DNA of 6,808 bases from Paludibacteraceae bacterium (GCA_017648235.1 JAGCIZ010000339.1:1-6808); one strand, 5' to 3'; positions 1-5,308 are shown, counted from the first letter of the stretch. Notes: generated by a model not told the origin, from the letters alone. Made by a program: numbers and translations.

Positions 1-1
1 A

Positions 2-61
2 CAATTGAAAGAAGAAGGAGCTATTATTTCTCCTGTTCGTTGCAAATGGACTGTTGCATAA
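2..61 (+). CDS. C-terminal fragment of an unidentified protein
   Basis: An open frame enters from the left edge and ends at TAA (59-61), giving 19 residues ending in SPVRCKWTVA. I chose this frame because a well-formed terminator follows about 33 bp after the stop. Frame 3 stops at once. Frame 1 gives a cysteine-rich tail (CCINCLHC) that looks like non-coding translation. I do not recognise the protein from so short a tail and give no function. Its strand matches the tRNA genes, but the terminator at 94-127 separates the two units. Confidence 0.6.
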   Translation, partial: QLKEEGAIISPVRCKWTVA

Positions 62-62
62 A

Positions 63-92
63 TTGTTTGCATTGTTAAAATCCTTATCTTTG
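63..92 (+). promoter_or_regulatory. Possible Bacteroidota-type promoter directly before a hairpin
   Basis: TTG at 63-65, a 19-bp spacer, then TATCTTTG at 85-92 fit the TTTG / 19-21 / TAnnTTTG pattern of the primary sigma factor in Bacteroidota. The predicted start would fall around 97-100, inside the terminator hairpin, so any transcript would be very short. It may be a chance match in AT-rich DNA. Confidence 0.2.
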
Positions 93-93
93 T

Positions 94-127
94 AGCAACT
101 GCTCTGAAGCAGTTGTTTTTTTATTTT
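94..127 (+). terminator. Rho-independent terminator of the gene at the left edge
   Basis: A perfect 8-bp stem CAACTGCT / AGCAGTTG (96-103 and 108-115) with a 4-base CTGA loop is followed by a long T-rich run (116-130). G95-T116 and A94-T117 can extend the stem. It closes the gene that ends at 61 and insulates the tRNA promoter. Confidence 0.85.
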
Positions 128-177
128 TTTGAGCTTTTGCTTTTAAGAAAGTGAAAATTATTAAAATCAACTTTTTA

Positions 178-208
178 TTTGATAAAATAATTTTTTATTG
201 TACTTTTG
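178..208 (+). promoter_or_regulatory. Promoter of the tRNA-Lys/tRNA-Ser unit
   Basis: TTTG at 178-181, a 19-bp spacer, and TACTTTTG at 201-208 match the Bacteroidota promoter consensus exactly. The predicted start lies near 213-216, about 10 bases before the first tRNA. The stretch TACTTTTGCAGTC (201-213) recurs exactly on the other strand upstream of the SPOR lipoprotein gene. Confidence 0.8.
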
Positions 209-224
209 CAGTCCATTTTTGGGA

Positions 225-297
225 GATTCAGTAGCTCAGCAGGTAGAGCACATCCCTTTTAAGGATGGGGTCCTGGGTTCGAGCCCCAGCTGAATCA
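225..297 (+). tRNA. tRNA-Lys (anticodon UUU)
   Basis: The full cloverleaf can be folded by eye. Acceptor stem GATTCAG/CTGAATC is 225-231 with 290-296. D stem GCTC/GAGC is 234-237 with 246-249. Anticodon stem CATCC/GGATG is 251-255 with 263-267, around loop CTTTTAA, so the anticodon TTT is at 258-260. Variable loop is GGGTC. T stem CTGGG/CCCAG is 273-277 with 285-289, around TTCGAGC. The discriminator base is A297. The next bases are CAA, so CCA is not encoded and must be added after 3' trimming. That trimming fits the RNase Z gene found in this window. It is transcribed with tRNA-Ser 7 bp downstream. Confidence 0.97.
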
Positions 298-304
298 CAA
301 AAAA

Positions 305-394
305 GGAAAGATGCCAGAGTGGTCGAATGGGCCGCACTCGAAATGCGGTGAACGGGCAACTGTTCCGGGGGTTCGAATCCCTCTCTTTCCGCCA
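305..394 (+). tRNA. tRNA-Ser (anticodon CGA), CCA encoded
   Basis: This is a class II tRNA with a long variable arm. Acceptor stem GGAAAGA/TCTTTCC is 305-311 with 384-390. D stem CCA/TGG is 314-316 with 328-330. Anticodon stem CCGCA/TGCGG is 332-336 with 344-348, around CTCGAAA, so the anticodon CGA is at 339-341 and reads UCG. The variable arm pairs GAAC (350-353) with GTTC (362-365). T stem GGGGG/CCCTC (367-371, 379-383, one G-T pair) encloses TTCGAAT. The discriminator is G391 and the genome encodes CCA at 392-394, unlike the neighbouring tRNA-Lys. Confidence 0.97.
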
Positions 395-410
395 GAAAAG
401 AAGAGATAAA

Positions 411-452
411 CAAAAAACACCGATTCGTATTAGGTCGGTGTTTTTTGTTTTT
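411..452 (+). terminator. Terminator of the tRNA unit
   Basis: A 13-bp inverted repeat (411-423 with 435-447, core CACCGA/TCGGTG flanked by A6/T6) encloses an 11-base loop and runs into further T residues to 452. Its A-rich left arm means it could also work for transcription coming from the right. Confidence 0.88.
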
Positions 453-470
453 AATAAACTTCATTTCTCC

Positions 471-502
471 AAAAAAAAGAGAGGTTTATGCCTCTCTTTT
501 TT
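471..502 (-). terminator. Terminator of the phoH-like gene, overlapping its stop codon
   Basis: A 12-bp inverted repeat (473-484 with 491-502, core GAGAGG/CCTCTC) encloses a 6-base loop, with a T8 run on the minus strand at 478-471. The stop codon TAA of the phoH-like gene (488-486) lies in the loop, so the last codons form one arm of the hairpin. Confidence 0.85.
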
Positions 503-1442
503 CATAAGCTTCAACAATGCGTTGAACCAGTTTATGTCGAATGATGTCTTGTTGGCCAAATTCAATTTTTTCGATCCCTTTTATATTCTGAAGAACTTCA
601 AGCGCATCCTTTAACCCCGATTTCTGCGAAGAAGGAAGGTCTATCTGAGTCATGTCTCCAGTTACAATCATTTTTGAATTTAGACCCATTCTGGTCAAAA
701 ACATTTTTATTTGATGAACTGAGGTGTTTTGTGCCTCGTCAAGAATAACAACGGCATCACTCAATGTTCGACCACGCATAAAAGCTAATGGTGCAATTTG
801 TATGATACCACGTTCAATCAATTCTTTTAGTTTTTCCGCTGGAAGCATATCTTGGAGTGCATCATAAAGCGGTTGCAAGTAAGGATCAATTTTTTCTTTC
901 ATGTCGCCAGGAAGAAAACCAAGTTTTTCTCCAGCTTCAACAGCTGGTCGACTAAGAATAATCTTTCTTATTTCTTTGTTTTTCAGCGCTCTTACGGCTA
1001 GTGCAATCGCAGTATAAGTTTTTCCTGTTCCTGCAGGACCAATAGCAAAAATCAAATCGTTTTTATCAAACGCAGCAACTAATTTCTGCTGATTTGGTGT
1101 TCGTGCTACTATTGATCGTCCATTTATGCCATAAAGAACAAGATTTTTTTCTGCTTTGCAAGGAGCATCTTGAGTGTTTTTTGCTAGTTCAATTAAAAAG
1201 GATTCCTCCAAAGTGTTATTTTTCAAACAGTGATGTTCTATGCTCTTTATGCTAGAAATAAACTGATTGACCAAACCTTCTTCTCCTTTTATTTTTATGC
1301 TATTCCCTCTAGCGACTATTTGCAAATTTGGATTCAGATTCTTTAGCAAACAGAGGTTCTTGTTGTTTACTCCATAAAACAACGTTTGATTTAAGTTACT
1401 GTCTAACTTAAATTCTTTTTCTATCAAATTATCTTCTGCCAA
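486..1442 (-). CDS. phoH: PhoH-like P-loop ATPase
   Basis: The product is a cytoplasmic ATPase of the PhoH/YbeZ family, 318 residues, close to the usual length. Residues about 15-65 form the N-terminal nucleic-acid-binding (KH-like) part (FYGVNN, VARGNSIKIKG). The ATPase domain has Walker A GPAGTGKT (135-142), the family block RPAVEAGEKLGFLPGD (165-180), Walker B VVILDEAQN (231-239) and TGDMTQIDLP (261-270). The C-terminus DIIRHKLVQRIVEAYE is typical. In several bacteria PhoH works with the endoribonuclease YbeY in rRNA maturation; no ybeY is visible here. There is no ATG start. TTG at 1442-1440 is the first usual start, ATT lies directly before it (1445-1443), and TAA before that (1448-1446) closes the frame. 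The next in-frame Met is residue 181, beyond Walker A. The gene is monocistronic, divergent from rpmH, with its own promoter and terminator. Confidence 0.93.
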   Translation of the reverse strand: MAEDNLIEKEFKLDSNLNQTLFYGVNNKNLCLLKNLNPNLQIVARGNSIKIKGEEGLVNQFISSIKSIEHHCLKNNTLEESFLIELAKNTQDAPCKAEKNLVLYGINGRSIVARTPNQQKLVAAFDKNDLIFAIGPAGTGKTYTAIALAVRALKNKEIRKIILSRPAVEAGEKLGFLPGDMKEKIDPYLQPLYDALQDMLPAEKLKELIERGIIQIAPLAFMRGRTLSDAVVILDEAQNTSVHQIKMFLTRMGLNSKMIVTGDMTQIDLPSSQKSGLKDALEVLQNIKGIEKIEFGQQDIIRHKLVQRIVEAYEKREA

Positions 1443-1471
1443 AATTTATTCTTGAATTTAATAAAGAAAAC

Positions 1472-1496
1472 TCTACTTTATTTTCGCAAAAGTAGA
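1472..1496. repeat. Inverted repeat over the phoH-like gene promoter
   Basis: The arms TCTACTTT (1472-1479) and AAAGTAGA (1489-1496) are perfectly complementary over 8 bp with a 9-base spacer. The right arm overlaps the -7 element of the minus-strand promoter and the left arm covers the predicted start site. It could be an operator or a 5' hairpin, or simply chance. Confidence 0.35.
1487..1494 (-). promoter_or_regulatory. -7 element of the phoH-like gene
   Basis: The minus strand reads TACTTTTG followed by CG, an exact TAnnTTTG match. The predicted start near 1479-1482 gives a leader of about 37-40 bases to the TTG start. I see no good TTTG at the -33 distance. Confidence 0.6.
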
Positions 1497-1564
1497 AGAA
1501 AAAATGGATACTTTAAGAATAAAAAAATAGTTTTTCAAAAACTGTTTCCTTTTTCTTAAATGTA

Positions 1565-1594
1565 TTGGTAAAACAAAAAAAATAACTATCTTTG
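1565..1594 (+). promoter_or_regulatory. Promoter of rpmH
   Basis: TTG at 1565-1567, a 19-bp spacer, and TATCTTTG at 1587-1594 followed by CA match the Bacteroidota consensus. The predicted start near 1600 leaves an A-rich leader of about 40 bases with AGAGGAAGAA at 1608-1617, too far from the ATG to act as an ordinary Shine-Dalgarno site. Confidence 0.75.
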
Positions 1595-1640
1595 CACACC
1601 AAAAATTAGAGGAAGAATTAATTAAAATAAATATAGTGTC

Positions 1641-1802
1641 ATGAAAAGAACATTTCAACCTTCGAACAAAAAAAGAATAAATAAACACGGATTTAGAGAA
1701 AGAATGTCAACTGCTAACGGAAGACGTGTGTTGGCGAAACGTCGTGCTCACGGAAGAAAAAAACTTACAGTTTCTGACGAGTATTGCAAAAACGCTAGAT
1801 AA
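1641..1802 (+). CDS. rpmH: 50S ribosomal protein L34
   Basis: A 53-residue, strongly basic protein starts MKRTFQPSNKKRINKHGF, continues with RERMSTANGRRVLAKRRAHGRKKL, and ends in VSDEYCKNAR. This is the L34 pattern (KRTxQPS, HGFRxRM, GRxVLxxRRxxGRxxL). L34 is a small protein of the large ribosomal subunit. The length fits L34 with the short C-terminal extension usual in Bacteroidota. The ATG at 1641 is certain because the family begins MKRT. The gene stands alone between a consensus promoter and a terminator. In many phyla rpmH sits beside rnpA and dnaA at the replication origin; neither is here, so this is no evidence for an origin. Confidence 0.98.
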   Translation: MKRTFQPSNKKRINKHGFRERMSTANGRRVLAKRRAHGRKKLTVSDEYCKNAR

Positions 1803-1831
1803 GACAAGAAGTTTCTTTTTTTGAATATAAG

Positions 1832-1859
1832 AAAGTAAAGGTTTTCCTTTACTTTTTTT
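1832..1859 (+). terminator. Terminator of rpmH
   Basis: A perfect 10-bp stem AAAGTAAAGG / CCTTTACTTT (1832-1841 and 1846-1855) with a TTTT loop is followed by T residues up to 1859. It lies 29 bp after the rpmH stop codon. Confidence 0.88.
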
Positions 1860-1887
1860 GTTATCAGTTTTTTATCAAAAAAAATTG

Positions 1888-1895
1888 TAATTTTG
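1888..1895 (+). promoter_or_regulatory. -7 element of the PASTA-rluD pair
   Basis: TAATTTTG matches TAnnTTTG and lies 20 bp before the ATG at 1916, giving a leader of only about 12-15 bases. No TTG is found 19-21 bp upstream, so the -33 part is weak. The rpmH terminator ends 28 bp upstream, which makes a new promoter here likely. Confidence 0.5.
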
Positions 1896-1915
1896 AGAAA
1901 TAAAATATTGCATCT

Positions 1916-2743
1916 ATGGATTGGAAAAAAACATGGAATTTTCTCTGCTCTGGATTCTTTTGGAAGAATATAGGGGTTGCTTTTTTGATAATGTTATTTG
2001 TGCTATTGATAACGCTTATTTCTTTGCGATTTGCAACTAGACACGGAGAAGAAATCGAAGTTCCTGATTTGACGGGGTTATATATAGAGGAGGCAAATGT
2101 TGTTCTTCAGGAACGAGGAATTGTAGGAGTTTTGATAGATTCGACTTATGTAAAAGGGAAACGTCCGGGTGAGATATTGGAACAAAATCCTCAAAAAGGT
2201 TCGTTAGTAAAAAAAGACAGAAGAGTATATTTTACTATTAACTCAAAGATTTCAAAAACGGTTCCCTTGCCGGATTTGAGCGATGTTTCATTTCGACAAG
2301 GTAAGGCGGTGCTCGAATCGTTGGGATTTGTTATAAGCGAAGTGATTTATCAACCTTCGGAATACGATGGGTTGATTTGTTCTGTTCTTTATAATGAAAA
2401 AGAGGTTGCGTTTGGTACTCAGCTAGCCGATGGGGCTAGACTTATCTTAGTAGTAGGAAAAAATGGAAATCTTGAGACTGTTCCTGTTCCCTCTTTAACT
2501 CATCTTTCGCTTCAACAAGCTCAAATGATTTTGGCCTCAAACGGGTTTGAACTTGGAAATGTTCAGTATGATGGCTATGAGCCAATTTCATCAGAGGAGG
2601 AGAGACTTTATAAAATATATCAGCAATCGCCTGAAGCGAATGAGAATTTACTTCAAGGCAAAAAGATTGATGTTTGGTTGACAATGGATTCTGAGAAATT
2701 ATACGAAGAATCGGAAACTGAATTAGAGGAGGAATTTTTCTGA
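1916..2743 (+). CDS. Membrane-anchored protein with three PASTA domains
   Basis: The protein has 275 residues: a short cytoplasmic N-terminus (DWKKTW), one membrane helix (about 19-38), then three PASTA repeats outside the membrane, at about 45-110 (VPDLTGLYIEEA, GEILEQNPQKG), 115-182 (LPDLSDVSFRQGKAVLESLGF) and 188-257 (VPSLTHLSLQQAQMILASNGF, YQQSPEAN). An acidic tail (EESETELEEEFF) closes it. In Gram-positive bacteria PASTA repeats bind peptidoglycan fragments or muropeptides on Ser/Thr kinases and penicillin-binding proteins. Here no kinase or transpeptidase domain is attached, the usual form of this protein in Bacteroidota. Its role is probably periplasmic and cell-wall related, but that is inferred. 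It shares a transcript with the pseudouridine synthase 8 bp downstream. In relatives as I remember them a D-Ala-D-Ala ligase gene is often nearby; none is seen here. Confidence 0.9.
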   Translation: MDWKKTWNFLCSGFFWKNIGVAFLIMLFVLLITLISLRFATRHGEEIEVPDLTGLYIEEANVVLQERGIVGVLIDSTYVKGKRPGEILEQNPQKGSLVKKDRRVYFTINSKISKTVPLPDLSDVSFRQGKAVLESLGFVISEVIYQPSEYDGLICSVLYNEKEVAFGTQLADGARLILVVGKNGNLETVPVPSLTHLSLQQAQMILASNGFELGNVQYDGYEPISSEEERLYKIYQQSPEANENLLQGKKIDVWLTMDSEKLYEESETELEEEFF

Positions 2744-2751
2744 TTTTTTTT

Positions 2752-3774
2752 ATGGAAGAATTAGACTTTTTAGACGAAAAATTCATTCATCATCGTTTAC
2801 AAGTTGACAAAGGACAAACGTCAATTCGTATCGATAAATTTTTGGTTGACCATTTGAGCGACATTTCTCGAAATCGTATTCAAGAAGCTGCTAATTCTGG
2901 TTTTGTTTTGGTTAATGGAGTTGCTGTAAAATCAAACTATCGCATTAAACCTTACGACGATATTGCTATAATTCTTGATCATCCTAAAACAGATTTTGAT
3001 GTTGTTCCTCGTGAAATTCCTTTGAATGTTGTTTACGAAGATGATGATATATTGCTTATTAACAAACAACCAAATTTAGTTGTTCACCCGGGAGTGGGCA
3101 ATAGAGACAACACTCTACTGCATGCGCTTGCATGGCACTGGAAAGACGAAGATTCTCTTGATGTAAATTATACCAAAATGGGTTTGGTGCATCGGATAGA
3201 TAAGGATACGTCCGGTTTGTTGATTATTGCAAAAAACAGTGATGCAAAAACTAAGTTAGGGTTGCAGTTTTTTAATAAAACAACCGAAAGAACTTACAAT
3301 GCACTAGTTTGGGGTGTGTTAAAAGAAGATGAGGGTACAATCACAGGAGCAATTGCTCGTGATCAGCGAATTAGAATGTCTTTTGCTATCTACGATGAAA
3401 ACGAAAATCCGAATGCAAAACATGCAGTAACTCATTACAAAGTGTTGGAGCGTTTTGCTTATGCAACATTGGTGCAATGTAAATTGGAAACTGGAAGAAC
3501 GCATCAGATACGTGTGCACATGAAGCATATTGGTCATACTCTTTTTAATGACGAACGCTATGGCGGAGATGAAATTCTGAAAGGAGTAAGAACTGCGAAA
3601 TACAAACAATTTGTACAGAACTGTTTTGATTTGTGTCCTCGTCAGGCGTTGCATGCCAAGACGCTAGGTTTTGAGCATCCAACTACTGGCAAATGGATGC
3701 AATTTACTAGCGATTTGCCCGATGATATGCAAGCATTGATTGAAAAATGGCGTCGCTACTCGCCAAAAGAGTAA
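2752..3774 (+). CDS. rluD: RluD/RluA-family large-subunit rRNA pseudouridine synthase
   Basis: The enzyme isomerises uridines to pseudouridine in RNA; RluD modifies helix 69 of 23S rRNA. The protein has 340 residues: an acidic N-terminal extension (1-20), an S4 RNA-binding domain (about 24-76, IRIDKFLVDHL, SRNRIQEAANSGFVLVNG) and the catalytic domain (about 95-325). Motif I HRIDKDTSG (147-155) carries the catalytic Asp150, and LETGRTHQIRVHM (245-257), NDERYGG and PRQALHAKTLGF are further family motifs. The exact target (RluD, RluC or another RluA-family site) cannot be settled from sequence alone, though the S4 domain and motif style favour RluD. The ATG at 2752 suits the family N-terminus. 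AGAGGAGG (2725-2732) lies 19 bases upstream, too far for a normal ribosome site, and also encodes the acidic tail of the previous protein. Confidence 0.93.
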   Translation: MEELDFLDEKFIHHRLQVDKGQTSIRIDKFLVDHLSDISRNRIQEAANSGFVLVNGVAVKSNYRIKPYDDIAIILDHPKTDFDVVPREIPLNVVYEDDDILLINKQPNLVVHPGVGNRDNTLLHALAWHWKDEDSLDVNYTKMGLVHRIDKDTSGLLIIAKNSDAKTKLGLQFFNKTTERTYNALVWGVLKEDEGTITGAIARDQRIRMSFAIYDENENPNAKHAVTHYKVLERFAYATLVQCKLETGRTHQIRVHMKHIGHTLFNDERYGGDEILKGVRTAKYKQFVQNCFDLCPRQALHAKTLGFEHPTTGKWMQFTSDLPDDMQALIEKWRRYSPKE

Positions 3775-3778
3775 AAAA

Positions 3779-4696
3779 TTAGAAATAAATCTGAAGACCA
3801 TCCTTTGTCGCAATTGTCTCCGGGAAAACGCTTTTGGCTTCGTCAATAATTTTTTCTATGTTAGGATATCGGCTCGAAAAATGTCCAATAACCAACTTTT
3901 TGGCATTGCTGTTAAGTGCAATTGTTGCTGCTTGTTTGGCTGTTGAATGATAGGTTTTTTTTGCCCTCAAAACTTCTTCTTCTGAGAATGTGGCTTCGTG
4001 AAAAAGGCAATCGGCATTCTCTATGTCCGATACTATTTTAGGAAGAAAAAGTGTGTCGGAGCAGTAAACGAACTTTTTCGAAGGCGAAGGATCTCTTGTG
4101 AGTTTCTTGTTTTCAATGATTTCGCCATCTTCTGTAATGAAATCGCCTCCTTTTTTTATCAAAGGAAGTTCTTTGATTGGGATGTTGAATGCCTCAATCA
4201 TTTCTGGAATCAAATGTCTTTCTTTAGGTTTTTCTTCAAAAATAAATCCACAAGTAGGCACTCTGTGTTTCAAAGGCAAAGTTTTTACTATTAAGGTTCT
4301 ATCCTCAAAAATTATTTCTTTTTTTCTTGGATTGAAAGGGTGAAAAATAATGTCAAAACCTAAATCTTGACAAAAAAAATCCAATTGGGGCTTTAACAAA
4401 TTCTCTAATTCCGGAGCCGAATGGATTTCAATATTGGTGCGGTGACCGGTCATCCCAAGCGAAGAGATGAGCCCGACCAATCCTAAACAATGATCAGCAT
4501 GAAGATGTGAAATGAATATGTGCCCCAAGCGACTGAGGTTACTTTTCGTTTGAAAAGCTTTGATTTGCATCCCCTCTCCACAATCAATTAAAAATAATTT
4601 GTTGTGGGCTTCCAAAAGATGTGCCGACTGAAACCGATCTTTTTTAGGAAGGGCAGAGCCGGAGCCTAAAATGGTAAGTTTAAACTGGTTGCTCAA
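3779..4696 (-). CDS. rnz: Ribonuclease Z (tRNA 3' endonuclease)
   Basis: The enzyme cuts the 3' trailer from tRNA precursors, needed above all for tRNAs without encoded CCA, such as the tRNA-Lys in this window. It is a metallo-beta-lactamase-fold zinc hydrolase of 305 residues, a normal short-form length. Visible motifs are GSGSALP (11-17), the zinc motif HLHADH (64-69: H64, H66, D68, H69), PLKHRVPTCGF with H144, YCSDT with D214, HEATF, HSTAKQAA and GHFSSRY with H272. All expected metal ligands are present. There is no ATG: TTG at 4696-4694 is the only usual start before the in-frame TAG, and the next Met is in GEGM at residue 43, after the conserved N-terminal strand. It lies 12 bp after the SPOR lipoprotein gene and is probably co-transcribed and translationally coupled with it. 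Confidence 0.94.
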   Translation of the reverse strand: MSNQFKLTILGSGSALPKKDRFQSAHLLEAHNKLFLIDCGEGMQIKAFQTKSNLSRLGHIFISHLHADHCLGLVGLISSLGMTGHRTNIEIHSAPELENLLKPQLDFFCQDLGFDIIFHPFNPRKKEIIFEDRTLIVKTLPLKHRVPTCGFIFEEKPKERHLIPEMIEAFNIPIKELPLIKKGGDFITEDGEIIENKKLTRDPSPSKKFVYCSDTLFLPKIVSDIENADCLFHEATFSEEEVLRAKKTYHSTAKQAATIALNSNAKKLVIGHFSSRYPNIEKIIDEAKSVFPETIATKDGLQIYF

Positions 4697-4708
4697 CTTA
4701 GTAAAACT

Positions 4709-5221
4709 CTACTTCTTTTGTCTCAATATCCAAGAATCGGTTGGGATATTTTTAGAAATTTCTAAGATTGTCTTTTTTGCTGAAGCATAATCGTCGAACG
4801 AGAGTAGCAGCACTCGGAACATGCCTTGCTCGTTTACTACAATAGTAGGCTCGTAGGCTGGGCGATAAGATGCTTGCAACTTATCGGCATTTTCTTTTTT
4901 CGAAAAACTTCCAATAACAATATGAAACGCTTTTGTCATTGTTTCTTGGTTCTTTTCGCCTTCGGCCAAGGTGATTTTTTCTTCTCTTACCTTTTCTTCC
5001 ACCTCTTTTTCTATGTAGATAGTATCGTGTTTTTCAATAAACTCGGTTTTGATGATTGTGTCGGTTTTGATGATGACAACGGTATCTATTTTTATCACCT
5101 CAACCTCTTTGATTATTTCTTTAGGTGCCTCATTGGCTTGGTATGCACCTTTTTTTGAAGCGCAACCAACAAATAGTATTATAGCAAAAAATACGACTAC
5201 TAGTTTATACATTGATCTCAT
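4709..5221 (-). CDS. SPOR-domain lipoprotein
   Basis: The product, 170 residues from this start, has a lipoprotein signal (MRSMYKLVVVFFAIILFVGC, lipobox LFVGC, lipidated Cys20), a charged Lys/Glu/Asp/Thr/Ile-rich linker (about 30-90) with IDT, TDTII and HDTIYI units, and a C-terminal SPOR domain (about 95-168: AFHIVIGSFSKKENADKLQ, FRVLLLSFDDYASAKK). SPOR domains bind denuded glycan strands of septal peptidoglycan, so it probably sits in the periplasm anchored to a membrane. The open frame continues upstream to 5314, but the -7 element at 5256-5249 places the transcript start near 5243, and the signal peptide begins only here, so the longer start is rejected. A start at the next Met (5212, 167 residues) is equally possible. 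Its TAG stop is in frame with the RNase Z start 12 bp later. Confidence 0.85.
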   Translation of the reverse strand: MRSMYKLVVVFFAIILFVGCASKKGAYQANEAPKEIIKEVEVIKIDTVVIIKTDTIIKTEFIEKHDTIYIEKEVEEKVREEKITLAEGEKNQETMTKAFHIVIGSFSKKENADKLQASYRPAYEPTIVVNEQGMFRVLLLSFDDYASAKKTILEISKNIPTDSWILRQKK

Positions 5222-5248
5222 ACAAATTCTTTTTTTATTTACCGACTG

Positions 5249-5256
5249 CAAAAGTA
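5249..5256 (-). promoter_or_regulatory. -7 element of the SPOR lipoprotein-rnz unit
   Basis: The minus strand reads TACTTTTGCAGTC (5256-5244), an exact TAnnTTTG match and identical over 13 bases to the tRNA promoter at 201-213. The predicted start near 5241-5244 lies 20-30 bases before the two candidate ATGs. No clear -33 TTTG is seen. Confidence 0.65.
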
Positions 5257-5280
5257 AGGAAAAATACACTTCGTAGGATA

Positions 5281-5308
5281 TAAAAAGAGAGGGAAATTTC
5301 CCTCTCTT
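5281..5308 (-). terminator. Terminator of the 56-residue membrane protein gene
   Basis: A perfect 24-bp palindrome (5285-5308, GAGAGGGAAA/TTTCCCTCTC core) folds as a 9-bp stem with a 6-base loop. On the minus strand it runs into TTTTTA. It lies 22 bp after the stop codon at 5331, and separates this gene from the SPOR lipoprotein promoter. Confidence 0.8.

Noticed and set aside
378..394. tRNA-Ser 3' end as a phage or island attachment site
   Set aside because: Only the 9-mer CCCTCTCTT recurs (near 5300), inside a terminator. No integrase gene or longer repeat of the tRNA end is present.
228..464. Minus-strand and plus-strand frames over the tRNA genes
   Set aside because: The minus-strand frame (228-464) is a translation of tRNA and terminator sequence; the plus-strand frame at 327-614 also runs antisense into the phoH-like gene. 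The RNA cloverleaves explain the sequence.
1473..1688. A 71-residue minus-strand frame across the rpmH promoter
   Set aside because: It covers both divergent promoters and the start of rpmH on the other strand, and its composition is that of translated AT-rich spacer.
1641..1802. Replication origin near rpmH
   Set aside because: There is no rnpA, dnaA or DnaA-box cluster beside it; the flanking genes are phoH-like and PASTA.
3319..3654. Antisense frames inside rluD, rnz and the PASTA gene (also 2442-2786, 3664-3846, 3998-4343, 4826-5276, 5869-6066)
   Set aside because: All lie opposite well-supported conserved genes, lack family motifs and have no promoter or ribosome site of their own.
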